This document shows positions 43,215 through 52,690 of a stretch of DNA of 54,808 nt, piece after piece. The stretch's first letter is position 1. The number at the start of each line of letters is the position of its first letter. The notes under the pieces are model-generated. The model made no database searches and was not told the origin of the DNA. It was given only the letters and a program-made list of their open reading frames with translations. The translations under genes were made by a program, and so were the position numbers. The stretch is from the NCBI GenBank assembly GCA_022539475.1, contig VCMS01000355.1, positions 1-54,808 of the forward strand, in the 5' to 3' direction. This DNA comes from Gracilaria domingensis (lineage: Eukaryota; Rhodophyta; Florideophyceae; Gracilariales; Gracilariaceae).

Positions 43215-44720
43215 ATGGAGGTATATAAGGAAGTCTCCCAAGACGGGTCTGCCGAGAACTGTTCGGAGCCACCAACACCTCCGGTGTCAGTAGCGAACCT
43301 CGTCATCTCGAGCCCTCCCGCGATGTCCAACGCACCGAACGGCCCTCCGTCCTCGACGGCACGCATGCAAGTATCGAACCCGCCGTTCCGGTCTGTTCCT
43401 CTCCCGCAGTCGGCGGCTGCCTCCCAGCCGGGTTCTTCCGGACAAGATCACGCTCCAGCTCAGGCTGGTCCCGCGCCCGTGTGGGATTGGTTCAACGCCG
43501 AGATGCCAGCTACGCTGGGTGGATGGCCTACCGCAGGCGCGTTACGCATCCGGGATCCGCACCGGCACAGTTTCCTTTTTGCCCAGGCTCCCTGGTTTGA
43601 CGCCGAAGCCGTTCGGGATACAGAGCTCGTCGACTCGTACGCTGTCGACGGTCAACTCCCTGGTGGGCTTCCTGCTGACGTTACCCGTTCATGGGACTGG
43701 ATCGCCCGCGTTGCGGTTATACCGAGCTGCCTGTTTGTAGGTCGAAACGAGACGAGACAATTCGCTCGCAATGAGATGGCCCGCATTGGGTACGCGCGAC
43801 ACTTCCGAGCTCCGAACGAACATCCGGTGCCGGCACAGTACCAGTACGATGTGGCACGTTACCGAACTTTCGGCGAGGTCGGCTACGGCGACCATCTAGC
43901 CAACGCGTTGGACGAAATTGACCGATATTCGGATACCGTTCAGCCGCAGCAGGAGTTGATCCTGTGGGCGCGGCCGATCCTTCGCGCCGAGTTCCGGTTC
44001 CTTCGCCGTCCCGGACGGTCTCAATTTCATGAAGGCCTCCGCTTCGAGAGGAAATGGCGCTCCCGCTTCGGGGTACTGGTGCCGTACCAGTGCACGGAGG
44101 TGGAACGCATTGCGCGTCACTCCCATACTGGGCGATACCTGCCGCTGCCGTCATTCTGGCCTGCGGTCGAAGTCCCACGAGGGTGTCACGTAGAGCTACC
44201 GCCCTGCCTAACTTACATAGGCTCGTACTTCATGAATGATCCGCCTCGCGGCCTGTGGAGCATCCTGGCAACAGAATGGACCGTCCGCGTTGCGGCTTTC
44301 CTCCTCATCGAGGCATATGACTCGTACCGAGTTTGGTTCATCCCGGAACTCATCCGGCAAGCGATCCGAGCGTTGGATCTCTCCGAAGTGCTCGGCTCGG
44401 TCCGCAATGCGCGCGAAGCCACCGCGTTGGTGGACGTCATTGACCAGATTGACTGGAATGAGGTGCCTACTAGTCAGGTTTCCGACGGGGTCCGTCGGCA
44501 GTCGGACCGTTCTCCCGGACGGAACGTCAACGCCGGCGACTTCGTATACTTTGACCCATGGATTTGGGAGGTAATTGGTCCCGCTGAGGCGGCTGGTCGC
44601 CGCCGAGAGGAGCGATATATCCCGGAAGGGCACCCGCGTGGGTTCGTATACGTCGACGATGACGGTCGTCTGTGTTCTGCAAAGTGGAATATACTCTGTT
44701 CGCTTTGGAAACTAAGATAG
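43215..44720 (+). CDS. Unrecognised 501-aa protein downstream of the gypsy element
   Basis: The open frame runs from the ATG at 43215 to TAG. The first ~90 residues are Pro/Ser-rich and disordered; the remainder is a folded, Trp/Tyr/Arg-rich region (for example VWDWFNAEMPATLGGWP, RFLRRPGRSQFHEGLRFERK, DFVYFDPWIWEVIGPAE) with no motif I know and no signal peptide or membrane helix. A TATATAAG box lies inside the first codons (43222-43229), so the mRNA may start later and translation may begin at the ATG at 43323. Strand and position suit a third ORF of the gypsy element, but a captured or host gene is equally possible. The length without a stop argues that it is real. Confidence 0.55.
   Translation: MEVYKEVSQDGSAENCSEPPTPPVSVANLVISSPPAMSNAPNGPPSSTARMQVSNPPFRSVPLPQSAAASQPGSSGQDHAPAQAGPAPVWDWFNAEMPATLGGWPTAGALRIRDPHRHSFLFAQAPWFDAEAVRDTELVDSYAVDGQLPGGLPADVTRSWDWIARVAVIPSCLFVGRNETRQFARNEMARIGYARHFRAPNEHPVPAQYQYDVARYRTFGEVGYGDHLANALDEIDRYSDTVQPQQELILWARPILRAEFRFLRRPGRSQFHEGLRFERKWRSRFGVLVPYQCTEVERIARHSHTGRYLPLPSFWPAVEVPRGCHVELPPCLTYIGSYFMNDPPRGLWSILATEWTVRVAAFLLIEAYDSYRVWFIPELIRQAIRALDLSEVLGSVRNAREATALVDVIDQIDWNEVPTSQVSDGVRRQSDRSPGRNVNAGDFVYFDPWIWEVIGPAEAAGRRREERYIPEGHPRGFVYVDDDGRLCSAKWNILCSLWKLR
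43222..43229 (+). promoter_or_regulatory. TATA-box-like element
   Basis: TATATAAG in GC-rich surroundings, ~95 bp before the in-frame ATG at 43323 of the orphan ORF. This is a motif match only. Confidence 0.4.
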
Positions 44721-45131
44721 TTTTGGGGCTATTTGGGGCGCGCGAGGGGGTAGCAGAGGCTGGCACTCAAAAAATTAAGAAATTTTGGAATATTAAATTC
44801 CATTTCGCGCAGTTTAGTTCTTGGGTCCCCTAGTTTTTATAGAGGTTCTACTTCGCTGCACCACCCCATTCACTCTTTTCCGCGACCCTCTCTCAAAACT
44901 GCATTCGTGCTAGTTTGCGTTTCCATTTTTTTTTGTTGCAATGCCAATCGCAACTCATCCCACCTCAATCATCCAATCAGTTCTTCCCAGTCCACACCAC
45001 CCCCGCTATTTACCCATTTCTCGCCCATCACGCGTTCGCATCCTCTCTCTCCGTCTCCGCAAACGTCATTTTGTAGAAGTCAGGTGGACAACCCTCCCCC
45101 TTCTCGTATACCCGCCTCGCCCAAAACGGCT
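44721..45131. other. No gene seen
   Basis: Gap between the 501-aa ORF and the stop of the minus-strand coiled-coil ORF. It has an AT-rich start (AAAAAATTAAGAAATTTTGG) and then pyrimidine-rich sequence. No repeat was recognised. Confidence 0.5.
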
Positions 45132-46061
45132 TCACATCCCTCCCATCCTTCTCTCCTCCTGTCCCCTCAGAATCCCCTTCGCAGTCCGCGCTACCTCCGC
45201 CGCACTCCTAAACCCAGTCACCACCGGAGCTCCGACTCCCTCCCGCGGCACCTCCTCCACCACCTTCTTCATCTCCTTACGCCTATTCTTCAGACGGCTC
45301 TTCCCATCCCCAACCCCACTACCCTTTGTCTTCGGTGTCACAGGAGACCCCTTCTGCACCGCCACCCTTCCCACACTTCCCTTCTCCGTCTTTCCCTCCA
45401 CACCTCCTTTCACCGTCTCCTCTTCCACCAATCTTTGCCTCTTGCCCAGCTCCTTCACCTCCTTCTCCAGCACGTCCAACCTCTCGTTCAGAACCCTATT
45501 CTCTTCCCGCAACTCTCCAACCTCCCTTCCCGCACACTCCACTATCCCATACACATGATTTCTCATCTCCACTCCCAATACCGACAACGAATTCCGCAGG
45601 CTCGAAATCGCCTCAACCGAAACACCACTACCACCCCCACGCAGCACCACACCGCCCATTTCCGTTACAATCTCCACAATTCCATCGTCCAGTTGCTCCT
45701 TCATCACCAACCTCAACATCCCCACTCTCGCCTTCATCTCCCCCACAAACCGCATCTCCCTGTCACCCTCTCCGCCCCTACTCTCTATCTGGTCTCCAAC
45801 CTCTAACTGACTCAGATGCACCGCACCCCTTCTTTCCATTGTGACCCCCTCCACCTCCAATTCTACACCCTTCTCCACCTCATCACCATCCCCTCTCCTC
45901 GCCTCACACTTCTTTCCTTCATCAGCCACTTCATTCTTCTGCGACATCCGACCAGCCACCGTAATCACGTCCTCTTCCCGCTTTGGTGACTGTGTCTGCG
46001 GTACCTCCTCCACCTCCAACAGCGCCAACAGCTCCTCATCCTTCACGTATCTGTTCGACAT
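45132..46061 (-). CDS. Unrecognised 309-aa coiled-coil protein
   Basis: Translation from the ATG at 46061 (MSNRYVKDEELLALLEVEE) gives a highly charged protein. After an acidic/basic first third and a helical centre, residues ~180-225 form a strong leucine-heptad coiled coil (VGELREENRVLNERLDVLEK), followed by a basic Lys/Arg-rich tail ending in a GFRSAAEVARTAKGI-like segment. The opposite strand also has a long open frame, but it is nearly all Pro/Ser/His/Leu and looks like the shadow of this composition. Coiled coil plus basic tail is seen in many structural proteins and in ORF1 proteins of some LINEs. I recognise no family. Confidence 0.5.
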   Translation of the reverse strand: MSNRYVKDEELLALLEVEEVPQTQSPKREEDVITVAGRMSQKNEVADEGKKCEARRGDGDEVEKGVELEVEGVTMERRGAVHLSQLEVGDQIESRGGEGDREMRFVGEMKARVGMLRLVMKEQLDDGIVEIVTEMGGVVLRGGGSGVSVEAISSLRNSLSVLGVEMRNHVYGIVECAGREVGELREENRVLNERLDVLEKEVKELGKRQRLVEEETVKGGVEGKTEKGSVGRVAVQKGSPVTPKTKGSGVGDGKSRLKNRRKEMKKVVEEVPREGVGAPVVTGFRSAAEVARTAKGILRGQEERRMGGM

Positions 46062-46700
46062 CTTCAGAAGAACAAGTAGTAGTTGGATCGAAGTTGCCGC
46101 TGCGATACAGTGCAATCGAGCTAAACTGTGCTGTCCACCCCCACTGTCCAACCACACGGGCTATATCCAGCACCATGATTGCCACTGTTTCCCTCATCCA
46201 TTTCCCGCCAAAACATCTACTGTACACCTTCGCACCTTCCACTATTTGAAAGCCACATCTCTGTCTCCTCTTTTGCGCTCACATAATCCCCAACCACCTC
46301 GCCTCGACCGGAGATATTTTTCTCTTCCACCATAACCCCACTCGATGGTTATAGCAAACCAGGAAGATATTGCCAGTGGAGGCATGCTAGGGACTAGTGA
46401 TTGTACTTAGAGTTGCTCACCCTCTGTCTCGACTGGGGGCATGTTCTTCTTCCGTCACATCCTTTGTGGGTTGTGACAAAAAAAGAATATGTCACCACTC
46501 GACACCGGATGGGTAACAATGATAGCACGTAGAGTAGTTCATCCTCCCTCTCAGCATCCACTGGGGATATATTGATGTTCTCTCACATCCTTGACCGGTT
46601 GTGATACAAGAGAAATACATCTCCAATGGAGACGGAGAATATAGTCATGATAACACGTAAAGGTAACAATGTAATAAACAATAAATTTATGCTACTATCT
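46062..46700. other. No gene; contains diverged tandem repeat
   Basis: Upstream region of the coiled-coil ORF and 3' side of the epimerase fragment. It includes the tandem repeat at 46408-46657, listed separately. Confidence 0.5.
46408..46657. repeat. Two diverged ~125-bp tandem units
   Basis: Units 46408-46529 and 46530-46657 share, in order, TAGAGT(T/A)G, a CTCTGTCTC-like block, ACTGGGG, TCACATCCTT, GGTTGTGA and AACACG/AGCACG endings. Traces of a further unit precede and follow them. No coding content. Confidence 0.6.
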
Positions 46701-47030
46701 CTAACCAACCTTTCGAAAACCAGCTATGACATGAGCTCGGTTACTCGAGCCAAAGATGGCAGATCCTGCAACTGAAATGTTTGCATCGGCCTTCACTACT
46801 CTTTTCACAGTACTCAGTCCAATACCCCCATCCACCTGTATCCCTATTCTTGGGTACAACTCCCTTGCAGGTCGCACCTTATCAAGAACACCCTCCATAA
46901 ACGCCTGTCCTCCAAACCCTGGCTCCACCGTCATCAACAATAACATGTCTACAACTCATTCCTTCATAAGTGCTTCTACGACCTTTATAGACGTATTCGG
47001 GCGCAACCCAACTCCATCCTTTTCATTATG
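46701..47030 (-). pseudogene. Ribulose-phosphate 3-epimerase, C-terminal fragment
   Basis: The frame reads GLRPNTSIKVVEALMKE, an in-frame TGA (about 46956-46958), then VVDMLLLMTVEPGFGGQAFM, VDGGIGLSTVKRVVKADAN and VAGSAIFGS. These are the last catalytic strands of the epimerase TIM barrel, including the MTVEPGFGGQ phosphate/metal region and the VDGG strand. The intact enzyme interconverts ribulose-5-phosphate and xylulose-5-phosphate in the Calvin and pentose phosphate pathways. The N-terminal half is absent upstream, so this is a truncated relic with a nonsense codon. A working copy must exist elsewhere. Confidence 0.85.
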
Positions 47031-47418
47031 GCAATCCGAGTGAAGCTATAGAACCCGTTCACGTCATTTATGAAGCCAAAATGGCTCCTTTCATCCTGTA
47101 TTCAAGCTCCCCGTAACTCGTACTTTACAACTACTTTGCAACTCAGGTTCGAAATCAGTTTCATTCATTGTACACTTTCTACTCTTCCACCTACTTTTCA
47201 TAAAACATCATCACACTTTGTGGCTTGTCGTCTCATACAAGCCCTATCATTCATTCAGTACAATCACATATCATACATTTCGCTCACTTTCACAAAGTGA
47301 ACCATGTTCCCGTTCTGCGCTTCCCAACCGTTTGTACTTAAGTATCACTCTTTACCCCAGCAGTTCTCCGCCCCATCTTCCATTTTTATCGTCACACAAA
47401 AACAATCGAACACTTGCA
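47031..47418. other. Divergent spacer between epimerase relic and reductase-like gene
   Basis: No gene was seen. The last ~200 bp before the next ATG are pyrimidine-rich and may be promoter and 5' UTR; no TATA box is obvious. Confidence 0.4.
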
Positions 47419-48321
47419 ATGAACTCCGAGTCCGACATGCCTCCGGCTCCGCCTCCGAGTCCCAGATACTCTGACGTCCCTCAGGCCTCATCTCCCACCC
47501 GAAAGACTCGGGCCGTTATTGTTGGAAGGGGACGTATAGGTACCATGCTGGCAAACGAAGAAGATACGGTCATTTCCGCACACGAATTCTGCAGCATGGC
47601 TGCTACCTCTCATCTTTCTGATGTACCGATACTAGTTTGCGGAAGAACGAACACCCTGGAGACCGTAATTCAGGCTTGCCCTTATTCGCTCAGAGAGAAT
47701 CTCGTTTTCTTCCAGAATGGAGACATCATACCATTGCTTTCGAAGCTCGGTGTGGACAAATGTTCAAAAGTTGTCCTATACGTTGGTGTCCCCTCAAGAA
47801 ACGCAGCTCCGCAGGATGGTGTCACTCCTCAAAGTCCGGATGGTCTCACTGTCGCAACAGGAAAGTGGGCCTCCAACGTTGCAGACAAGTTTAGGTCTAT
47901 GGGTCTCACTTGCGGGGTTGTCGACGAAGACACATTTCTCGTAAGCTATTATGAGAAGCTCGTGTGGCTATCATCGTTCAACATCGTCGGGGCCTCAAGA
48001 AGTTTCATTCCTATGGACGTAGTCGCTACGGAGTACAGTACGGTTGTGCTCACAATAATGAAAGAGCTGTTGAAGATAGTTTCGCTTAAGACAGGTACTA
48101 CTTTCAACCTGTAAGAGACCGTTGGGCGATTTCTTGCATATGGGAAAACTCTCGTTGGCTTTCCTACTTCTTTCTCCGACTTTCAGTTTAGAAACGCGTA
48201 CTTCTACGACCTTTCCCGCCAAGAAAGAAACATCGTAGGCCGTGACCCGGCTCCTTTTCATACGAACTACGTCAACGTTGTTAAGGAAAAGTTATCCCCC
48301 TCCCCATTCCCCCAGCTTTGA
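47419..48321 (+). pseudogene. NAD(P)-binding, ketopantoate-reductase-like protein with one internal stop
   Basis: From the ATG at 47419 a Pro/Ser-rich head is followed by AVIVGRGRIGTMLANEED, a Rossmann-type G-x-G-x-x-G nucleotide loop (residues ~34-44). DVPILVCGRTN and NLVFFQNGDI are later strands of an N-terminal dinucleotide-binding domain like those of ketopantoate reductase. A TAA at 48112-48114 stops translation after 231 residues. The same frame then stays open for ~68 more sensible codons (GRFLAYGKTLVGFP, FQFRNAYFYDL, DPAPFHTNYVNVV) to TGA at 48321, so the ancestral protein was ~300 residues. It is either a recent pseudogene or makes a shortened product. The assignment rests on fold-level motifs, so the substrate is unknown. 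Confidence 0.65.
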
Positions 48322-48947
48322 GGTTAGAACACATGACTTTTCGGTGTTGTAAACCTTTTAGAGATAGTCAAACATAAGAGTTGCTTTATCGAAATGACCT
48401 GTTCCTATTACATTACTTATATTGTTCGTCCTTCTGTGGTTCAAATATGCCCCTTGAAATCCTACATCCTTTATCACTAATACCTGGCTAAGTTTTTGCT
48501 AGATGGAAAAGGGTCATTCCACATCATTAAAGTGCACGATACTACTAACAAAACAAGTACAAAATTGTGATATTTCTGAAGAACTAAGCCTTTGCAATAC
48601 TTGGGTCACCCGTATAAAGTAAAGTAAACCTTTTATGGGCTTCAACCCTTAATGGAGGTTGTTTTACTCTTCTTGATTTCTAAGCTCATGTTGAAGATAT
48701 TCATAGTTTTCTTTACCCACTTGAACCCGTACATATAATTTATGACTAAATCATCCTTTCTTTACTGCAAATCAATGCAACAGCTTCTCGTCGTAGTAAC
48801 TTTTTAAAACAGTGCTACAATATCCGTATATGGTCGTTCTTAGACTATTTTTATACTACGAAACACCTTGTGAACATCAATCACATCCTTCTCATTCGTA
48901 TACCCACACCCATTTGCAAAACGAACCCTTTCGAAAGCTTTCAAAAC
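48322..48947. other. No gene; AT-rich intergenic tract
   Basis: AT-rich DNA between the reductase-like pseudogene and the HAD gene. No ORF or repeat of note; presumably it holds the HAD promoter. Confidence 0.5.
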
Positions 48948-49820
48948 ATGTATAACTCAGAAGTTAGAGCCCAAGAAGTAACTCCTCAGCAGCTGGCTAA
49001 CGAAATATTCGAAAATGGCTACGCCGTGATTAGTGATATTGACGGTACTCTGAAAAGAGCTGGGGAGAACATTCCGGCCGAAACAGTCAAATGCATGAAG
49101 TACATCAACGCACGCGTTGGTTTCGGAATTGCTACTGGGCGAGATATAGAGGATGCCGAGAGTTTCATGGAGCACCTGGGTGGCTACACTTTTGGCATCT
49201 CTGGAAACCAAGGCGCACGGGTGAGATTATCCAATGGTACCGAAATTGATCAGGACCTTGACAGGAAAGGCTACGAAAGATGTGCAGCCGAACTTGAGAG
49301 ACTTGTACTCTCCTTAAATGAATCGCACGGACTTCACGAAGAGCGTCAACAAGCAGTTGTGAGCACTAGAAAAGACAGTGGACTCCCGAACTTCACGTAC
49401 AATGGACTGTCGAAGTGGAAAACAGAAGTTAACTCCGGTATTTCAAAAGTGTTGACATACTTTCCGAACCTGGTTGCGTACCCTCAGGATGAAAACTGTG
49501 ACATAGGGGACATTCGTTTCACGAAAAACACTGGGGCGCTAGCCTTGGTTGAAAACGACCCCCAGTTCGACACACATTTAATCTTTGCTTTCGGGAATGC
49601 TTCCAATGATGGCCCTCTTTATGAAATGGCAACCCTGGCAGTTCATGTGAAGGGAGACGACCATCCAGCAGGGGTAACATATCTTGTTGATGGGGTGGAG
49701 GACGTGCATGAGACCATCAGAAGGGTGGCAGAACTGTACGGGTACAGAAAATGCAAGTGTCAATGGTTTAGAAATGCTCTTGGAATTTGTTTCAAGTGCT
49801 ACGATGCCTGTAATACTTAG
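48948..49820 (+). CDS. HAD-superfamily sugar-phosphatase-like hydrolase (type IIB)
   Basis: 290 residues from the ATG at 48948. HAD motif I is SDIDGTL (Asp30 nucleophile, Asp32 acid/base). Motif II is GIATGRDI (Thr63). A C2-type cap lies between, and the acidic metal motif is FGNASNDGPLYEM (~residues 229-241). The cap and the ATGRDI-then-SGNQGA order resemble the trehalose-6-phosphate / mannosyl-3-phosphoglycerate phosphatase and Cof-type groups. The likely reaction is hydrolysis of a phosphorylated sugar or osmolyte, probably cytosolic, since no signal peptide is present. The C-terminal ~25 residues are Cys- and aromatic-rich (KCKCQWFRN...CFKCYDACN), unusual for the family. A dead paralogue lies tail to tail 78 bp away. 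The exact substrate is not determinable here. Confidence 0.82.
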   Translation: MYNSEVRAQEVTPQQLANEIFENGYAVISDIDGTLKRAGENIPAETVKCMKYINARVGFGIATGRDIEDAESFMEHLGGYTFGISGNQGARVRLSNGTEIDQDLDRKGYERCAAELERLVLSLNESHGLHEERQQAVVSTRKDSGLPNFTYNGLSKWKTEVNSGISKVLTYFPNLVAYPQDENCDIGDIRFTKNTGALALVENDPQFDTHLIFAFGNASNDGPLYEMATLAVHVKGDDHPAGVTYLVDGVEDVHETIRRVAELYGYRKCKCQWFRNALGICFKCYDACNT

Positions 49821-49898
49821 CTAGGATATGAGATCTTAGTAATAAAAGTGTCGTATATATCTCAATACCCTTTTATGATTCATGATTCATGGTGGTTT

Positions 49899-50788
49899 TT
49901 ATCGTGCTGCTTTTCCTCGTAGCCGTACAACAGAGCCACCAGCATAATTGTCGAATGTACATCCTCCACGCTTTCGAACAGGTTGTGTACTCCACCCAGG
50001 GATACAATCTTCTTTGACGTGAACGCCGTACACGCCTACCTCATGCAACGGCCCGTCGCTCAAAGCACTTCCGAACGTCACGACGTCATCCGTATCAATA
50101 AATCTCGGTTCATTATCCACAAGATTTGCTCCTCCGCTTCCTTTTGTGTATCGCTTGTCCACAATTTCGCAACTTTTATCGCCGGGATAGATAACAAACG
50201 CATCCATCTTCTGCAACAGGTCCCCAATAGCAGAATCCACTTCTTCTCTGCACTGCCACAGTTTCTTGTACACGAAATTGGGAAGGCCACTATCACTTCT
50301 GGTCTCCACGAACCCCTTCTCATCATCATTCACAATACCATGCCTCCTATTCAAATCCCTTGCCAGGAACAGTAGTCCGTCAACAGTGTGGTCAAGGGTG
50401 TGATCATTGAATGCACCCTTAATTTCCCTCTCGTCAGAGAAACGCAGGAAAGCTCCATGATTCGCCGAGACACCAAACTTATAGTCTCCGAGTCCTTCCA
50501 TTTTCCCCTCCACGTCGCCCCATCACCCCCTGTGACAAGTCCGAAACCAACACGTTCGTCAATGAACTTCATACACTTCACAACTTCTTCTGGAATTGAC
50601 TCTCCTTCTCTTCTCAACGTTCCATCAACGGAACTTAATATACCGTAACCATTGGCATATATGAACTTAGACAAGGTATTGGGTGAAATTTCGGCCAAGT
50701 CTCTCTGTTCCTCTGCCATTTTTCCTGATACAGTTACCATACTGCCACAAGTACCGCATAGACAGCTGTATAGACTTCTCAGTTTCAT
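49899..50788 (-). pseudogene. HAD hydrolase paralogue, inactivated
   Basis: It aligns along its length to the neighbouring HAD gene: YGILSSVDGTLRREGESIPE here against YAVISDIDGTLKRAGENIPA there, and FGVSANHGAFLRFS against FGISGNQGARVRLS. The nucleophile aspartate of motif I is serine (S-x-D). A frame change near 50510, in a G-rich stretch, splits the gene between motif II (VTGGDG) and the cap. The C-terminal acidic motif persists (FGSALSDGPLHEV). The ATG at 50788 starts a longer N-terminus with a CLCGTCG stretch. Inverted, convergent placement with a 78-bp spacer indicates an inverted tandem duplication followed by decay of this copy. Confidence 0.82.
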
Positions 50789-50828
50789 ACTTCTCTTAAA
50801 AGCAACCTTAAGTGCAGTTTCAGAAATG

Positions 50829-52328
50829 TTAGGACGCTACATGTTCAATTGCGAATTGCACAGTCCCAATCAGTTGGCTCTCCTTCAACACTTCTGTCAC
50901 TTCTGCAGGATCCACGTCTGCCGGCGTCACCCCCTCAACATCTTCAATTAGAATGGCGACCACACTAACTATAGAGTGTATCTTGTCTGCAAACATCATC
51001 CTTCGCATGGTACTCGTCGACTCATTGAGGTACGAAGCAACACATAACAATTCCTTCATCCCAATGGGCCTCCCATCTCTTCGTATCAGCAGATTGCAAC
51101 GCCAAAACCTGGCTAATCGCTTCCACTTCTGTGCACCAGTCGCTGCCAAATATTGTATAGCTTTCAGACGATGCAAACCATCTACAATGAAGCACTTCTT
51201 CCTTAGGCGTCCCTTGTCAGCATCCCTCTCTCCCGTAGTAGCATCTTGTAAGGCCACCACTGGAGAACCCATCGACTGCAATATCCCCCGCTCCTCCATA
51301 CTCTTCACAAGGGCTTCAACGTGGCGTTTACTTACTCCACGGAGTAAATTGGGCGGAGTGTCCACCAGAGTGATGTTAACAGTAACAACAACCATCCGGT
51401 AGTGATTGAGGTTCACCTTTGGTACCTTCTGACGAATTCGTCTGTACGTCTTGCTCCGAGTAGGTGTCCCTTGTGTTCCAGACCGCTCGCCAGAAACACT
51501 TGAACGTGCCATTCTTGCGGACAGAAACAAAACGTCATCGTCCTGCTGCTCCGCAGTTTCTGGTGCAGTTTGGGGTACAGATGGACCAGCTCCTTGTGCG
51601 GATTGCGCATCCGCGTCTGGAAGGGGACCTTTCATGATCTCATCTTCCTCCTCTTGCACAGCCGTCCCCTGCTGAACCGTCTGTTTCGACGCAGAAGATC
51701 CCCTTGTGTCGACGGTCTGATTCATTGCAGCAGATGCCCTTTTCGACGCAGTGGGCTCCGTAGCGGAGATAGACTTTGTTTGACCTGTCCGCTTCGTAGC
51801 TGGGGATGATATTGTCTCCTTAGTCCGCTTCGCAACAGACGATGGACCGGCCCGCGGAGGTGCTACTGATGCGCTACCTCTCGGTGTTGATGAACTTCGA
51901 ATTGGCTCCGTGCGGCTTGTCGGCGTCATCGCTTCACTCATAGCGCTCACCGTTCGTCGCTTGGAGGCCGGAATGCTGGCTGCCACCGGTTCCATCATTT
52001 TCTCATCCCAAGGAGCGGCCGTCCGGAGATCCTGGATATATTGTGGAAGATCCAGGCCCTCCGCCCGGTAAGGGTAGAACGTCTGACTGCTTCGACTGAT
52101 GAGAATATTATGAACCACCACAAGACCTGGGTCCAATTGCTTCCCGTGCAACTCGCGGCGTAGAACACTTCCAATTCCATGCAACAACGCTTCCCCGACT
52201 ATCACCTTTCCTTCATTCTCAATATCCATCTGCAGCGAAACCCGCATTCCACCTTGCAATAATCGAGTGCTCCGCTGAGTGCGAGGAGTCACGCTTTGCG
52301 TACGCTTTCGAACACGAGTTGGCTTCAT
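50829..52328 (-). CDS. ParB/Srx-like domain protein, 499 aa
   Basis: The uninterrupted frame starts at the ATG at 52328. Residues ~1-110 are a folded basic region; ~110-300 are a low-complexity Ser/Thr/Ala/Pro linker with repeated S-A-T/S-K-R-T phrases; ~300-499 form the conserved-looking part. There, GVSKRHVEALVKSMEERGIL, SPVVALQD and KKCFIVDGLHRLKAIQYLAA follow the ParB N-terminal (ParB/sulfiredoxin) pattern, with DGLHRL in place of the usual GEHR box. Prokaryotic relatives bind or cut nucleotides and DNA; eukaryotic copies are often plasmid- or transposon-derived, so I infer a DNA-related role. A GTAAGT...CAATAG pair at 52422-52338 could be a 5' UTR intron. The palindrome array lies ~360 bp upstream and may include its promoter. 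Confidence 0.65.
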   Translation of the reverse strand: MKPTRVRKRTQSVTPRTQRSTRLLQGGMRVSLQMDIENEGKVIVGEALLHGIGSVLRRELHGKQLDPGLVVVHNILISRSSQTFYPYRAEGLDLPQYIQDLRTAAPWDEKMMEPVAASIPASKRRTVSAMSEAMTPTSRTEPIRSSSTPRGSASVAPPRAGPSSVAKRTKETISSPATKRTGQTKSISATEPTASKRASAAMNQTVDTRGSSASKQTVQQGTAVQEEEDEIMKGPLPDADAQSAQGAGPSVPQTAPETAEQQDDDVLFLSARMARSSVSGERSGTQGTPTRSKTYRRIRQKVPKVNLNHYRMVVVTVNITLVDTPPNLLRGVSKRHVEALVKSMEERGILQSMGSPVVALQDATTGERDADKGRLRKKCFIVDGLHRLKAIQYLAATGAQKWKRLARFWRCNLLIRRDGRPIGMKELLCVASYLNESTSTMRRMMFADKIHSIVSVVAILIEDVEGVTPADVDPAEVTEVLKESQLIGTVQFAIEHVAS

Positions 52329-52690
52329 GTTGAACAGCTATTGCAGTGAAAGGTGTATATCAACAATACGCTCGCTCTGGACGATACAAGAACGGATGCG
52401 AGCCTTTTAAATGGCGACTTACGCTGGGCACCCCCGCTTTCGGCAGCTCCTCCCAGCGCACTGCCAGTCTCGTCCGTGTCCTGTCCGTGGCCGCTCGCAC
52501 GCTGATTGTACGCTTTAGAGTCGTGGAGTTCACGCAATGATGACTCACGTGAGCAATGGTCGCGCTGTCTAATCGTGATCTTCAAATGCTTTGCATAGTA
52601 GTCAAGAGTACACTCATTCACTTCCATGTAGAGCCTACTCCCGCAAATACACGTGGACAGCGGCGCCAACGTACCGGCGGCCGGGTGTAC

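Noticed and set aside
44907..45806. Long + strand open frame rich in Pro, Ser, His and Leu
   Set aside because: It mirrors the minus-strand coiled-coil ORF; its skewed composition is what the complement of Glu/Lys/Arg/Val-rich coding DNA gives.
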